This document shows, one piece after another, positions 11,681-24,439 of a stretch of DNA of 64,000 nucleotides. This stretch comes from Tenrec ecaudatus (lineage: Eukaryota > Chordata > Mammalia > Afrosoricida > Tenrecidae), in contig NC_134531.1 of assembly GCF_050624435.1 (NCBI RefSeq), positions 253,408,812 to 253,472,811 of the forward strand, given 5' to 3'. Position numbers and translations under genes: made by a program. The stretch's first letter is position 1. Each line of letters starts with the position of its first letter. A model generated the notes under the pieces. The model ran no database searches. It worked only from the letters and a program-made list of their open reading frames with translations, and was not told where the DNA came from.

Positions 11681-13275
11681 GTTAGGTGCCAGTGAGTTGA
11701 CTCTGACTTATAGCAACCCTACATACAATAAGTTGAAACACTGTTGTGTCTTGTGTCATACTCACAATTGTTTTCATGTTTGAGCCCATTGTTGCAGGTT
11801 TTCTATCAATCCATCTTGTTAAGGGCATTTCTCTTTTACACTACCCTTAAATTTACCGAGCATGGTGTCCTTCTCCAGGGACTGCTCTCTCTTGACAACA
11901 TGCCCAATGTAGGTGAGACTAAGTCTCACCATTCTTGCCACTAAAGAGAACTTTGGCTGTACTTCTTCCAGGATATTTCTGTTTGTTCTTTCAACAGTCC
12001 CTGGAGCTGTCGATGTTCTTCACTAGTGCCATAATTAACATGCATCAATTCTTTGGTCTTCCTTATTCAATGTCCAACGTTCAGTTGCATATGAGACAAT
12101 TGAAATTATGACTTTGGTCAGGCACACGAGTCTTCAAAGTGTTATCCTTGCTTTTAAGCACTTTAAAGAGTTCTTATGTAGCTGATTGTGGCACTGCAAT
12201 GTGTCATTTAATTTCTTGATGACTGCTTCCATGCATATTGATTGTTAATCCAAGAAAGATAAAAGCCTTAACAACTTCCATCTTTTCTCCTTTTATCATG
12301 ATGTCCAGTTTGTCCAGTTGTGCAGATTTTTGTTTTCTTTACATTGAGTTAAAATCCATACCGAAGGCTACAATCCTAGGTCTTCATCAAGTGCTTCAAG
12401 TCTTCCTCAGTCTCAGCAAGTGAAATTGTGTCATCTGCATATCACGGGTTGGTAATAAACCTTCCTCCATTCTGATGTCGAGTTCTTTTTCATATAGCCC
12501 AGCTTCTCTGATGATTTACTCAGAATTCTGAATAAGTATGGTGAGAGGACAGAAGCCTCCCACACTTTTCCTGATTCTAAACCATATTTTATGCCTGTTG
12601 ATCCATGCATAGGTTCTGCATCTGTACAACGAAGTCTTCTGGAATTCCCATTTTTCTCAAGACTACCCATAGTTTGTTATGACCTACACAGTCAAATACC
12701 ATAGCATAGTCAATTAAACACGGTAATCATCTTTCTGGTATTTTATGCTTTCAACCAAGATACATCTGATATCAATAATTATATTTCTTGTTCCATGTCC
12801 TCTTCTGAATCTGGCTAGAATTACTGGGAACTCTATCAATGTACTGCTTCAACTGTTGTTGAATGATCTTCAGGACATTTTATTTGTATGTGATATCCAT
12901 TATATAATGTGAGTTTTCCATTTGGTCGCCTTTCTTTAGAATGGGTACAAATATGGATCTCTTATTCAGTTGACCAAGTAGCAGACTTCAAAATTTCCTG
13001 GTATGAACAAATGTGTGCTTTCAGTACTTCATCAGCTTGTTGAAACATTGCAATTGGTATTCCATCTTATTACTGCAGTCTTGTTTTCAGATGATGCTTT
13101 CAAGTCCAGCTCCAACATTTTCCTTCAATATCATTCATTCTTGCTCATATATTACCTCTTCAAATGGCTGCTATTAATTAGTTCTTTTTGTACAATGACT
13201 ATGCATTCTTTCCATCTTCTTTTGTTGATTGCTTCAATTCGATATTTTCTTTTACTATTAAAATGTGTAGTTTGA

Positions 13276-13510
13276 ATATTTAAACAGGTTTATTGGCATA
13301 TAATTTGCATATCATACAATTCAATAGTTCAATCGCATCAAGAAGCATTGTATAATTATCACCACAATAAATTTTAGAACTTTTTCTTCATTCTTGTACT
13401 CATTGTTATTAGGTCCCCATTTCCCCCTAACCTCCCCTGATATAACCACAAGGAACCATTAATCTAGTTATTGTATCTATAGATTTACCTATATTTGAGG
13501 TTTGGATTTT
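13276..13510 (-). mobile_element. Old L1 3' tail in the RTE LINE
   Basis: GGTTTATTGGCATATAATTTGC and CCCCATTTCCCCCTAACC blocks typical of old mammalian L1 3' ends. Similar tails occur at about 39885 and 57833. Confidence 0.7.
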
Positions 13511-13825
13511 TCCCTGCGCTCTTCCAGTTTAACATATGCTGAGCTGAGTTGAGTTCTTCCAGTTTAACATATTTGACTTTGTGTTCTTGTGATGTCCTTT
13601 GAAATGCTTCTGTTCAGCTCTTTGACTTCATCACTTCTCCTATTTACCTTAGCTACTTTTACACTAGAAACAACAAGTTTCGGTCTTTTCTGACTTCCAT
13701 TTTGATTATTTCTTTCCTGTCATTTGAATGACCTTTTGCTTTCTTCATGTATAATGTTTTTGAAACCATCCCACAGATCATCAGAGCTTTTGGTATCAGT
13801 GGTCAATGTGTCAAATCTGATCTTG

Positions 13826-13972
13826 AGAAGTGAGGAGCTGATGGCAGGGGCTCAAATGGAAAGCAGATATTTGAAGAATGATGATGGCAACAAATGTGCT
13901 TGACACAATGGATGGATGAATGTATGGATTGTGATAAATGTTGTACAAACCCGCAATAAAATGATTTTTAAA
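13826..13972 (+). mobile_element. Very short L1 3' end in the RTE LINE
   Basis: About 147 bp ending CCCGCAATAAAATGATTTTT. RTE sequence continues on both sides. No clear duplication. Confidence 0.7.
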
Positions 13973-14600
13973 ATTCAGATGGGATATACTCAAGTCGGTG
14001 TTTTGACATGTGAGTAATTGATGGTCTGTTCCACAGTCAGCTCCTGGGCTGCTTTTAGCTACAGATATTAAGCTTCTCCATCACCCTTCCAAGACAGGTA
14101 GTCAATTTGATTTCTGTGTATTCCATTTAAAGAAGTTCATGTGTATAGTTGTTTTTTAGTATTGCTGAAAAAAAGTATTTGTGATGAAGAAATCACAAAT
14201 TGGTCTTTCAAATTTCTATCATGCAATCTCCAACTTCCTTTCTATCTCCAAGACTATATTTTCAAGACTGTCTCCAACTACTATTCCTTCCTCCTGTTTC
14301 CAACGTTTCCATCTCAATCATCAATATTATCAATGCATCTTGATGGCATGCTTGATCTATTTCAGGCTGAGGATGTTGGTGGAATTCATCACTGTCTGCA
14401 TCATTACCTTTAGTGATTGGTGCATAAATTTGAATAATAACTTTATTGACTAAATTTATTTGTATGAGTATAGATATTTTCCTATCACTGACAGCACCGA
14501 AATTCAAATAGGTCTTGAAATGTCCTCTTTGATGACCAATGCAACACCATTTCTCTTGAGTATTTCATTCCCAGCATAGTAAACCATTGTCAATTAATTC

Positions 14601-14955
14601 CCTAGAGTATGTTGTTCTATTGGGCATTATGAGTTAATCATCATTTCACTCCTGCAATTAGCTGTAACAATTTTAAAAGTACACTAAGGATCATCAGGGA
14701 ATCCTGGAGAGATTTCTACTTAGAAATTATTTCCTTCTCTTTTTCATGATTCCTTTAAAAAGATCATCATCCAACTATCTACCTAATATATCCCATTAGA
14801 AATATGTTAGTCTTACTATATCTAAATGTGGATTTAGGTTATTCTATGGCTCCATATTCAGATCTAGGTATCTTCTCGTGTTCTCTTTCTCACAGAACAA
14901 TGCCACCAATTTGTAACCAAGGAAACATCTTTGACACTGAAATTTTCTTCACCTC
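14601..14955. other. OR-unit upstream block (paralogous non-coding)
   Basis: TTCTATTGGGCATTATGAG at about 14634 and CATCTTTGACACTGAAATT at about 14925 recur in diverged form at 23126 and 23467. The first motif also recurs at 54873. Continues beyond the LTR-like insertion to about 15790. Confidence 0.5.
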
Positions 14956-15438
14956 TGTGGTAGTTACATAACTTCATGTCAACTTGATAAATGTGTCTGG
15001 GGGTGGAGTGTAGCCTGTCTGTCAGGTCACAGCCTGCTACCCCCTTGTGGGTTTGGCCTTCTCATGAGGATTCTAGGAATGTCCTCTCTGCTGGAGGTGG
15101 TCCCACACACTCTCTCTCTGCTTCACCTTTTTGTTGACAAGCCACACTCAAGAGCTGGAATATCCACATGGAGATGCTTCCACTGCCATCAGATCCACAA
15201 GGCTTTTCATCAACTGGTCTGTGATCTTCTTACACTCTGCAATATTGCATGTGCCTGTGTGAGCCTGAAGAGAAGTTTACGGACTAATACTGGATTTAGG
15301 GACTAATATCAGACTTGTAGATTTAGACTGGGCTGGGATGTTTTCTTAATTTTCAATTGCCCCTTTGACATAAAGCTCTTTCTGATACATATGTGAGTGA
15401 TCCTGTATTTGTTTCTCTAGTCAAGCAAGACTAACACA
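14956..15438 (-). repeat. Solo-LTR-like repeat, copy A
   Basis: 483 bp in reverse orientation. Begins TGTGGTAGTTAC and ends GACTAACACA, the reverse of the TG...CA ends of copy C. Flanked by near-matching 5-bp duplications ACCTC and ACTTC. No internal retroviral sequence. Confidence 0.65.
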
Positions 15439-15794
15439 ACTTCCTTGGGTCAAAATTTGTCAATCCCTAAATTGTATTCCCTAAAAGCTTTATACCCATC
15501 CACTTTTCTTCTTCACAAGTTCAGCCAGTTGTAGCTATGCCTATCTCTTACATGAACTACTAAAATAGCCTAGCTATTTTATCTGTATCCTCTAATACTC
15601 TCCTCCAATTCATTCTCTACTCTGCTGATACCTTAATTTTTCAAAATGCAATACTGGTTAGATCTCTACTCTCTTTCCACTATTTCATTACACTTCTATC
15701 CACTCATCCCATCTCTGCTTAAACATTATAAATTATTTCCCATTGCATTTAAGAAATAAAGACCAAAATTGTTAAGTCTATAGAGTTATCTTTT
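15439..15794. other. Unannotated AT-rich stretch
   Basis: Pyrimidine-rich sequence that continues the OR-unit upstream block after the LTR-like insertion. No feature recognised. Confidence 0.35.
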
Positions 15795-17735
15795 TCTTCT
15801 TTTTAAAATTTTATTCTTATTTTAATTAAAATATCATGTTATTGGGGAATCTTACAACTCTTGCTACAATCCACACATTAATTGCTTCAGGCATGTTTGT
15901 ACATATGTTGCCTTCATTCGTTTCTAGACATTTACTTTCTATTGAACCCTTGGTATTCACTCCTCATTTTTTCCTCCCCCCATCCTCATACCTCCTTGAT
16001 AGATTTTAAATTATGTTTATTTTCATATCTTACACTGACCACTATCTCCCTTCCCCCATGCTCTCTGTTGTCCTTCCTCCTGGAGAGGGATGTATTGATA
16101 TGTACTGATCATTGCAATCAGTTCCCCCTTCTCCTTTCCTCTCCCCACTTTGTTCCTATCCTTCTGGTATCGCTATTCCCACTCCTGTTCTTAGATCCCA
16201 TGTGCCATGAGCCCCCATCTCTTCTGTGTATCTGTGTACATGTCTGGTCTAGTCTGAACTGAGAAATACTACTGGGGCCATGATAGGGGGAAATGGGTGG
16301 GAGGGGAAGGAAGCCTCAAGGAACCAGAAGAATATTGTGTGTTTCATCAATGCTTTACTGTACCCTGGTTGACTCATCCCTTCCCTGTGGCCCCTCTGTG
16401 GGGGGATTGTACCATTGTCTACAGATGGGTTTGGGGTCTCTGCTCCGCCACCCCTCGTTCTCAACAATATGTTTTTGTTTGTTGGTTTGTTGTGTATCTT
16501 CTGATGCCTATGACCTGATCCCAATGGCTCCTCATGATTGCCACAGTGGTTTGCTTCTTCCATGCGGGCTTGTGGCTTCATTTATCTATGCACCCATTTG
16601 TCTTCAGCTATCATATCAGGGAGGTAAGCACACAATTATATGATTTTTTTGTTCTTTGATGCCTGATAACTGATCCCTTTGACACCTCGTGATCACACAG
16701 GCTGGTATGATTCTTCCATGTGGGCTTTGTTGCTTCTGAGTTAGATGTCTGCTTGTTAGCCTTTAAGTCTTTAAGACCCCAGACGCTATATCTTTTGATA
16801 GTCAGGCACCATCAGCTTTCTTCACCACATTTGCTTATTCATCTGCTTTGTCTTCAGCAGTAGTGTCGGGAAGGTGAGCATCACAGAATACCAATTTAAA
16901 AGAAGAAAGGATTCTTGCATTGAGGCATACTTGAGTGGAGGCCCAATGTCCTTCTGCTATCTTAATACTAAACCTATAAATATATGCACATAAATCTATT
17001 TCCCCATCCTCATATATAAATATATTTGCATATACACATGTCTTTATCTAGACCTCTATAAATGCCCCTTGCCTCCCAGGTCTTTCCTCTATTTCCTTTG
17101 ACTTTCCTCCTATTCCACTATCATGCTGAGTCCCCACCAGGGTTCCAGCAATTCCTCTTGATTACCCTTGATCATGCCCTACCAGCCCTCCCACACGCTC
17201 CTCATCACCGATTTGGATCACTTGTTGTTTCCTTGTCCCTAGGTTTGTTAACACTACTACCTTTCCCCCCACCTCCTCCTCTGCCATGTCCCCCAGGAAG
17301 TGTCAGTCCCATTGTTTTCTCCTCCAGATTGTTCATCCAACCTATCTTTTTAGACAGACCTGCAGAGATAATAACATGCACAAAAACAAGACAGAGCAAA
17401 ACCAAGCAACAATACACAACAAAACAACAACAACAAATAAATAACAACAAAACACAAGAAAGAAATGTTTGCTGTTAGTTCAAGGATTGTGTGTTGGCCT
17501 TTAGGAGTGTTTTCCAGTCCAGTGTGTTGGGGCACCATGCCCTGGTATTCTGTTGCACCCCCTTAGTGTTTTGCCTCGGTGTGGCGGGATCAGATCAGCT
17601 ACAATTGCCATCATCATTTTCAAAACATTTTCTTTTTACTTGAGTCCTTGGTATTAGCTCAATTTTCCCCCTACCCAATGCTCCCTCCCTCATGAACCCT
17701 TGATCATTTATAAATTTTATTTTTCATTAAAAAGA
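15795..17735 (-). mobile_element. L1 3' UTR, two pieces
   Basis: Minus-strand L1 3' UTR from the A/T tail at about 15800 to about 17605, with two tandem about 240-bp units at about 16500-16890. About 17607-17735 repeats a tail-proximal segment (CATCATTTTCAAAACATTTTC), so a second L1 fragment or a rearrangement adjoins. Confidence 0.8.
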
Positions 17736-18505
17736 CATTTCTAAATGGCTGCGTATAAATCTTGAGATAATATAAACTGACTTTTTCTAGTTCAAACAGT
17801 AAAATATATTTTCATATGCTTCAATTTTCAGAAAATAATTTTAGTTAATTTGTGGGAGCTATTGATATGACGAATGTTTTAAACATTTTTGATAGGCATA
17901 GATTTTCTCTTCAACAACTTACACACAATTCTGCCTTCGTTTGATTTTTCAAAGTGAAACAAGTGTTTAGTTCAGGGATCAAATTGAGCTTTACTAGAAG
18001 ATGAGTGACATCAACCACGTCTGTGCCATAATACTAAAAAGGAACCCGTATGATCAACTTTATGATTTATTGATTGAGAATTTTTATATTATTTTCACGA
18101 ATATTTTAATACGCTACAATAGTTTCTTGTCTCTGATCTAGGTTCCTTTTGTTCTGCCTTTGCAGATCTTACTAATATTGATTGGAATAATTATGTAATT
18201 ATAGTGCCAATCTAGATAAATGCTTTTTATTACAAGAAAAATGTATTCTAAGACATTCCTAAATGTATTAATTATGGAATTCCATGCTACAAGCAATATT
18301 GGGGTTCATATGATCCACTAGTCCTTTGGATTAATTTGTTCCCTGCGTCTTTGATTTTCTTCTCTCTTACTTGCTCGGAACAGAAAGAGATGAGCCGAGA
18401 AGATTTTGATGCTCTAATCTTTAAACCATGCCAGTTTGTGTGTTTCTTTCTAATACCCACTCGTTTGTAAAAATCTTTTCTATTTTTCTGAACTTCTGTA
18501 CCTAA
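17736..18505. other. Unannotated AT-rich stretch
   Basis: No repeat or coding signal that I recognise. It precedes an AfroSINE downstream of the first intact OR gene. Confidence 0.35.
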
Positions 18506-18509
18506 GTGG

Positions 18510-18672
18510 GCCCTCATGGAGCAGTGGTTATTCATACGGGGGGCAATTCGCGTGGTTGTCAGCTCAGTGAGAGAAAACCTGGCATTCCCACTCCTGTAAA
18601 CAGCGACAGTCACGGGATGCACAAGGCATCCCTAGGAGTTACCATGAACATCATGGCAGTGAGTTTGGATTT
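18510..18672 (+). repeat. AfroSINE, diverged
   Basis: Plus-strand order of landmarks: CATGGAGCAGTGGTTATTC, CAGCTCAGTGAGAGAAAACC and the tail ACATCATGGCAGTGAGTTTGG. Confidence 0.7.
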
Positions 18673-19129
18673 CTGTTTTTTACTAAGTGATGAAGCTTGT
18701 CTCAGGAATATGCTTTGTGAAGGAGCAAGATTTCATTTTGTATGGATTAGCCGTGCCTAGAGTTGTACTTCACACATGTCACTGATGACAATAACAAATG
18801 CTACCAGTGGAAAACAACAGCTTTATCAAATGCAAATCGAGAGTGGTCAACAAGGCTGAATTAGATCGATTTCTTAATAAAGTCTCTGGAAAATAGTTAA
18901 GTTTCAAAACTCAATGATCAAATGAAAAGGGGAAGGGATGGGCAGATATTTCCTATTAAGTTCATTTGGGATCATGCTACCAAATTTACAAGACACACAT
19001 ATGCAGGCACACAGTGCTAGAAACTGGCTTCCTTCACATAGAGATCTGGTGAAAAGGTAGAGGCTTAACTAATTTATGGGCTCTTGTTAGCATATTAGCA
19101 AACAGGAAAAACTTGAAATCTGTCTGAAA
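18673..19129. other. 3' flank of the first intact OR gene
   Basis: Downstream of the OR stop codon. No clear polyadenylation unit could be assigned and no repeat is recognised. Confidence 0.35.
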
Positions 19130-20053
19130 TTATTTCTTTATTATTCTTCTCAAAGCTCCTGTAACCTCTTTGTTTCTCAAACTGTAAATAAAAGGATTCA
19201 GTAGAGGAATTATTATTGTGTAAAATAAGGAATACATTGTGTCTTGATTATCAGCTGGGCCAGACCCAGGACGCACATACATGAAGAAGAGCGTGCCATA
19301 GAACAAAGACACAGAGAGCAGATGGGCACTGCACGTGGAGAAGGCTTTGCTTCTGCCCCCTTCAGACTTCTTTTTCAGGATGGCAAAGAGCACACGGGTA
19401 TAAGAGACTATGACGGTCATAAAAGTAAAGACTTGTATAAAGGCTGAAAAAATGAAGACCAGGAGTATATTAATTGTAGGATCAGTGCAAGAAATTTTGA
19501 ACAGTTGTAAAATTTCACAGTAGAAATATTGAATCAAATTAGATCTGCAGAAAGTTAATCTAAATACAAAACTCACATGAACCATGGAGTGCATTAAACC
19601 AATAACATATGAAATGCCTATTAGTCTCAAGCAGAGGGTGTTGGGCATCATTATTGGATAAAGCAAAGGGTGACATATGGCCACATAGCGGTCATAGGCC
19701 ATCACTGCCAGGAGGAAACATTCTGTGGTTGCACTAGAGCCAAAAAAATAAAATTGAGCCATACAGTTAAAAGTAGATATCAAGTGATTGTGGACTAAAA
19801 AGTCTACAAGCATCTTAGGAGTCACAGAAGATGAAGTGCAAGCGTCCGCAAAAGCTAAGCTGCAGAGGAAGAAGTACATGGGTGTGTGCAGGTGGGCATC
19901 CTTCCAGGTGAGGGCAATCAGTCCAAGGTTTCCCAGCATGGTGATGAGGTAGATCACCAAGAACACCAGGAACAGGGGGACCTGCAGCTCTGGATGATCT
20001 GTAAGTCCTGTGAGAACAAACTCTGTCACCAAGGTCTCATTTCTATCTGCCAT
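19130..20053 (-). CDS. OR5AC2-like: Olfactory receptor, OR5AC2-like, intact
   Basis: Seven-transmembrane class A GPCR of the OR family, expected in the cilia of olfactory neurons and signalling through the olfactory G protein. The reading frame is open for 307 codons and ends in TAA. Visible signatures are an N-glycosylation site N5-E-T, GN in TM1 (41-42), LHTPMY (55-60), the TM3 cysteine C97, [10 protein letters not shown] (118-127), extracellular-loop cysteines C169, C179 and C189, SY in TM5 (217-218), KAFSTC (236-241) and PLLNPFIY (283-290). The open frame extends five codons further upstream but begins there with TTG, so I chose the ATG at 20053. From memory, its N-terminal [13 protein letters not shown] and its [10 protein letters not shown] segment resemble human OR5AC2. 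It is about 80% identical to the gene at 50735-51658. The ligand cannot be read from sequence. Confidence 0.95.
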   Translation of the reverse strand: MADRNETLVTEFVLTGLTDHPELQVPLFLVFLVIYLITMLGNLGLIALTWKDAHLHTPMYFFLCSLAFADACTSSSVTPKMLVDFLVHNHLISTFNCMAQFYFFGSSATTECFLLAVMAYDRYVAICHPLLYPIMMPNTLCLRLIGISYVIGLMHSMVHVSFVFRLTFCRSNLIQYFYCEILQLFKISCTDPTINILLVFIFSAFIQVFTFMTVIVSYTRVLFAILKKKSEGGRSKAFSTCSAHLLSVSLFYGTLFFMYVRPGSGPADNQDTMYSLFYTIIIPLLNPFIYSLRNKEVTGALRRIIKK

Positions 20054-20070
20054 CTCCACCCTGTCCAATC

Positions 20071-20090
20071 ACTGAAATGAAATCATAAAT
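20071..20090 (-). promoter_or_regulatory. Likely splice acceptor upstream of the OR coding exon
   Basis: Read on the minus strand, a T-rich tract ends in ATTTCAG followed by TGATTGG, 18 nt before the ATG at 20053. OR genes commonly have a 5' non-coding exon spliced just upstream of a single coding exon. The same AG|TGAT block at the same 18-nt spacing precedes the second intact OR gene. The upstream exon and promoter were not identified. Confidence 0.5.
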
Positions 20091-23000
20091 GAGGAAAACA
20101 GCCACAGAAAAATTTTATATTTTTATAACCATCATTTATATTTCTAATTTAGTTAATTAATTTTTCACTTCAGTTGTCTACTATTGTATATATACAAAAT
20201 TCTGCTTTAAATGCTAATTCACCTAAGAAGACAAATTTAATGCAAATCATTTAAAATTAAAAAGAGTACTTTAGGACAAGAAAGGAAAAAAAATGTTTGA
20301 CACACCAAGAAATTGTAAATAGTAAGAATAATCAATAGTACCTACTTTAGTATTAAATTATAAAACAATACCATTGTAATGAAAACATTAAGGTAGTGAT
20401 GTGGGACAGATAAGACGATCAGTGCATTACAAAGAATGGAAATTGATTACAGTATATGTCAGAATGTGAAATAAAACAAATGTGATATTTCAATTGCATA
20501 AGATAAGGATGATTGATTTCATGAATAATGCTCGCACTGTTGACTTTTGTCTCAATGTAACTCAGATTGGTCCCCGACATCACACCACAGATATTTTCTA
20601 AGATATTTAAGAGATAGCAAGGTAACAAAGGAATCAAAGAAATACGTAAGCCTGAGAAAAAAGCCAGTATAAAAGCATGATATTTTGTAAATTTAAGCAC
20701 AGCTGATGAGTGCCTACACACAAATAAAGGACATATAAGTTAGGAAATGTATTTTGTCATGTACTGGGAGATAGATTATAATAAATATAATATTAAAATG
20801 GTTATTAAAATACATAAGAAAAAGGAGTCAAGGAGATGAATAGACATGCTTCCAGATTAACAAAGCAAAATGGCCAATAATGGCATGAATGAAAATTCTC
20901 AGCTTTTTATAGGCACACCTGCATATATACATACATAAACCTCTCTTGTGTATATAAAATTGCTAGAGATGAAAATGAGTAAAATTACCTCTGAGGTGAG
21001 AAAAGCTATACTTTCTTATATTACTCATGAAAATAAGAATCTTAACAGGCATTTTGAAAAATAATTTTATATAACCACTAATTTTACTTTTATACATACC
21101 ACAGAAATGAAAGCACTACTGCTCAAAAACTAACATACAAATAATAGCAGATGCATCTAATTCCAGGTGGTACAGCAACAGTGAGCTGGTTTTTCATGTT
21201 ATGGAATAGAATTCAATTATCAGACATAGTACTTGAATGGAAAATTTCCACAAGGTATGGCGATCTATAATGAATAATATAAAGAGAAAGGGAAATAATA
21301 TAACCACAATATTATAAAGCAAACAATACATTTAAAATATTTTACAGGGAAAATGTGATTAGTAAACACTTAATAATTCTGGGGTTTTTTGTAGAAATGC
21401 AGTAAGAGTAGCAAAAAAGAGAAATTCAAGAGTTTTGTGGTATAGTAGGAAACAGCATAAAATTGTATAGTTAATTTATTTGTACACATCTATCTATGCA
21501 AATATAAAATGATGTAGGAAAAGATGATCTCCAATATGTTAATAGCGAAGAAAAGAAGCAAGAAGATGAAGCCCTATTGATGCATTCTAAGGAAATGCAT
21601 TGGCACTTAGAAGTTAAAGACAAAAGTAGAATTTATTATCAGTAACTTTTAAAATAAGTATCAGACTAATGTGGAAATAGGTTTCTGGGATTTGAGTATA
21701 TTCTTTGGGCCATTGGGAGTAGAGTGATTTGTTTTTAATAACTAAAAGTTATCTGTAATTGTTTAAGGTTAAGATTCAAAAAGAGTAATGGGTTCTTTTT
21801 GAGGTGGTTTTATGTGTGTGTATGTGTGTGTGTGTATGATATTTTAATAATTTTGTTATTAAAGTTATTCCTTCGTGCTTTATTATTGTATTGCTATTTT
21901 AAATATGATGTTAGCATAAAATAATTTGATTTTTTTGAAGATTTATAAAGTCTCAGAAAGAAACTCCTAAAAATGGATGTGTGGCAGTGAATATGCAGCC
22001 TCATAGATTACCTTGAAAAGGTAATCTTCGTATACACACAGGTAAACAAAATGATAAGTGTTGAGAAACAGTTTCATAATTTTATAGCCACAATTCTCAA
22101 TATTAGAGAACATAAACATTTTTATTATAAAAATGTATATTTAAAGTGTCTAATTTTAATTATGGATAAAGGTTCTTCTAAGAATGACTGTTTATCATAA
22201 GAGGTGTTTTTTATCTTTACTAAAAATAAAAAAACATGTTTTAAAATGCTTACTTTTTAATATATAGAAATGGAGAGCTCTAGCACAGACATGATATTAC
22301 TAACTGAAAATGAGAGCTAAGGAGATGCTGCATTGTATAAACTTACCCAACTTTCCATGTAACATTAAACAATAAATTTCTGGTATCCATACCTATATAG
22401 TATTATTTAATCATGAATTTGGAAACAATTTTCCCTGAAATAACACATAGAGCCTAATTAAGTTGCTCTCAGCAACTTTAACCCATCGTTTCCTTCATCA
22501 TTTCATAAAATTAAAGGTTTTTTTTAATTGTAAGCAACCACAAACTAAAACTAGAATGAATCCCAGCTGAAAGATTGCAAATAAATTATGTTTAAACTCC
22601 ATAACTTAAGTCTCATTAAAAAAAACTTTCACAATGTAAAATAAACTCTGAATATATTGAATTATTATTTGTATTATTACCTAACTTTCTATCTTCATTT
22701 TCTATTAATGTTTATTAGTTTAAAACATTCCAATAAATGTACTACCAATATTGGAAAAATTCCTGCTGCTTTGCTTTGTTCAGAAAGGCATTAACTGAAT
22801 TTGCATAGCTTGGTTATCATGTAAATAAAGCTTATTTAGGACATTTCATCTTTTTGTATAAACAAATTGCAAAGGCATAATATTGAAAATTATTAAAATA
22901 TTTACACTCTCACCCAGTTTCAGTAAAATAATAAGAAACTGAAAATTTGCATTTCTCAAAGTTGCCTGAGTGAGATTGTTCAGCGTATATACTGATATTC

Positions 23001-23100
23001 TTTGAAACTCCAAATTAGAGCATGAGAGAATTTCTTTCTTCTGCTTTCTAATTCATTCTTTTAAAAAAATAATTAAATTCCCACAAGGCTTCTATTGATT
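20091..23100. other. Upstream region of the first intact OR gene, mostly unique
   Basis: About 3 kb of strongly AT-rich sequence with no recognised repeat except a short TG-rich run at about 21812-21838. The OR promoter and non-coding 5' exon probably lie here or just beyond, but I cannot place them. Confidence 0.4.
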
Positions 23101-23640
23101 CTAGTAGGATAAAGCCAAAGCTGTTCTACTGGGCATTGTAGACTAATCACCAAATCATCCCGACATATATGCGTCTAACAATTAACACTGCTTTGTGTCC
23201 TTAGGGTTCTTTATACCCCTATGGTTATAAAACACCATTAAAAGGGTTAGAATAAATGCTTTTCCTTCTTCATAATCTCTCTTAAATGTGTTACCACTCA
23301 ACTGCCCACTGGACTTTTTCATTTGGTTATCCCAAAAGTATTTAATAATTAATATATCCACATTTGAAATTAAGATTTTCCTTTATCTCACTCTCAAATC
23401 TGATTTTTATACTGTTTTATGTCTTGGGGGAATAAATAGAGTTAGCAAGTCATAAACTAGGAAGACATCCTTGACACTAACCTCTTTCTCAGCCCTATTG
23501 TTTCCACCAATGCCAAATTCTCTCGATTTCATCTGATAACCATGTCTTGAATACATCTATTGTCTATGCAATTGTTTCTCACGATTTTCATCTTACCCTT
23601 CAAATCCAGGACCCATTCAACTCTCCTCAAAACTAATTAA
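23100..23640. other. OR-unit upstream block (paralogous non-coding)
   Basis: TTCTACTGGGCATTGTAGAC at about 23126 and AAGACATCCTTGACACTAAC at about 23462 correspond to the block at 14634-14930. The first motif also corresponds to 54873. It lies about 3.1 kb upstream of the OR start. Confidence 0.5.
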
Positions 23641-23879
23641 ATAACCTTCTAATTTATCTACACTTTATAATGCATTCATCCAACCCACTTTTCATACTGA
23701 CACAGACTGATGTACACGATTTCATCATTTTCCCATATATACATAGCCATCTCCCCATTAATTGATAAAATATGTATTATTGTATATAGGTTAACAACTA
23801 AAATTCTTATGTTTAAGTATCCATGCAAGGCCCACAGAGATAGAGAAAAAAAGGTTTCAAACCAATTAAAATTACTTGA

Positions 23880-24220
23880 ATCATGTATAGTGAAGGAAAA
23901 TCTGAGCTAACCAAATTTTTCAAAATTTGGATGCAGCAAAAGAAAAAAACAACCAAACAGAACATAAACACTTACAGAACAAAGCCTTGGAATGGAAAAC
24001 TTGGAAGAGACGCAATGAGCTCTGTCAGCAGTCTGATACAAAAGACGAGATGTTTTGCCAGGCCTGTAAACAGCATCACACATTTAAAGCACCATGGTCA
24101 GCTGCCGTGCTTCAGGAGAACCTCACCGTTTCAGCCTCTGCCTATCAAAAGATTTGGTCCTACGAAATGCGCATGCTGCCCTTTTGTACTAAGAACAAGA
24201 TTCAGTTTCTAGCAGGATGA
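23880..24220 (+). other. Unidentified coding-like segment, possibly a retropseudogene
   Basis: A 97-codon frame from ATG 23927 includes a C-x2-C-x3-H-type segment (FCQACKQHH, about residues 43-51) and is less AT-rich than its surroundings. I do not recognise the protein. Nearby open stretches at about 25073-25250 and 25464-25660 lie on the same strand and could belong to the same broken copy. This may equally be chance. Confidence 0.25.
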
Positions 24221-24439
24221 CAATCCATAATTTTTCCCATAATGGTTACCATTACATTACACTTTGATTTCATAAATTTTTGTCTATTCTACTTTTGCTT
24301 CATTGGCCTTAACTGTACCTACCCCTTCATGGAGAACCACTTCCAAGTCCTGAAATAAACTCAATATATAACTGCTCACGTTTAGGCATGTATTTTGTCT
24401 TTTACAGTTTTGTAATACACGTGTAGGAGCTCTTGACTC

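Larger units (their letters stand above)
11681..14600 (-). mobile_element. RTE (BovB-clade) LINE, long copy
   Basis: Starts with the family's 3' end GTTGTTAGGTGCCAGTGAG and continues collinearly through the RT coding region (minus-strand), for example GTGTCATCTGCATATC at about 12429, which encodes the YADD-type region. It reaches the endonuclease part near 14260-14560. Interrupted by an old L1 tail at about 13276-13510 and an L1 tail at about 13826-13972. Frames are broken, so it is inactive. Confidence 0.85.

Noticed and set aside
20054-20068. Longer OR frame starting five codons upstream
   Set aside because: It begins with TTG, not ATG, and crosses the short 5' UTR just after the splice acceptor. 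The ATG at 20053 matches OR length norms.
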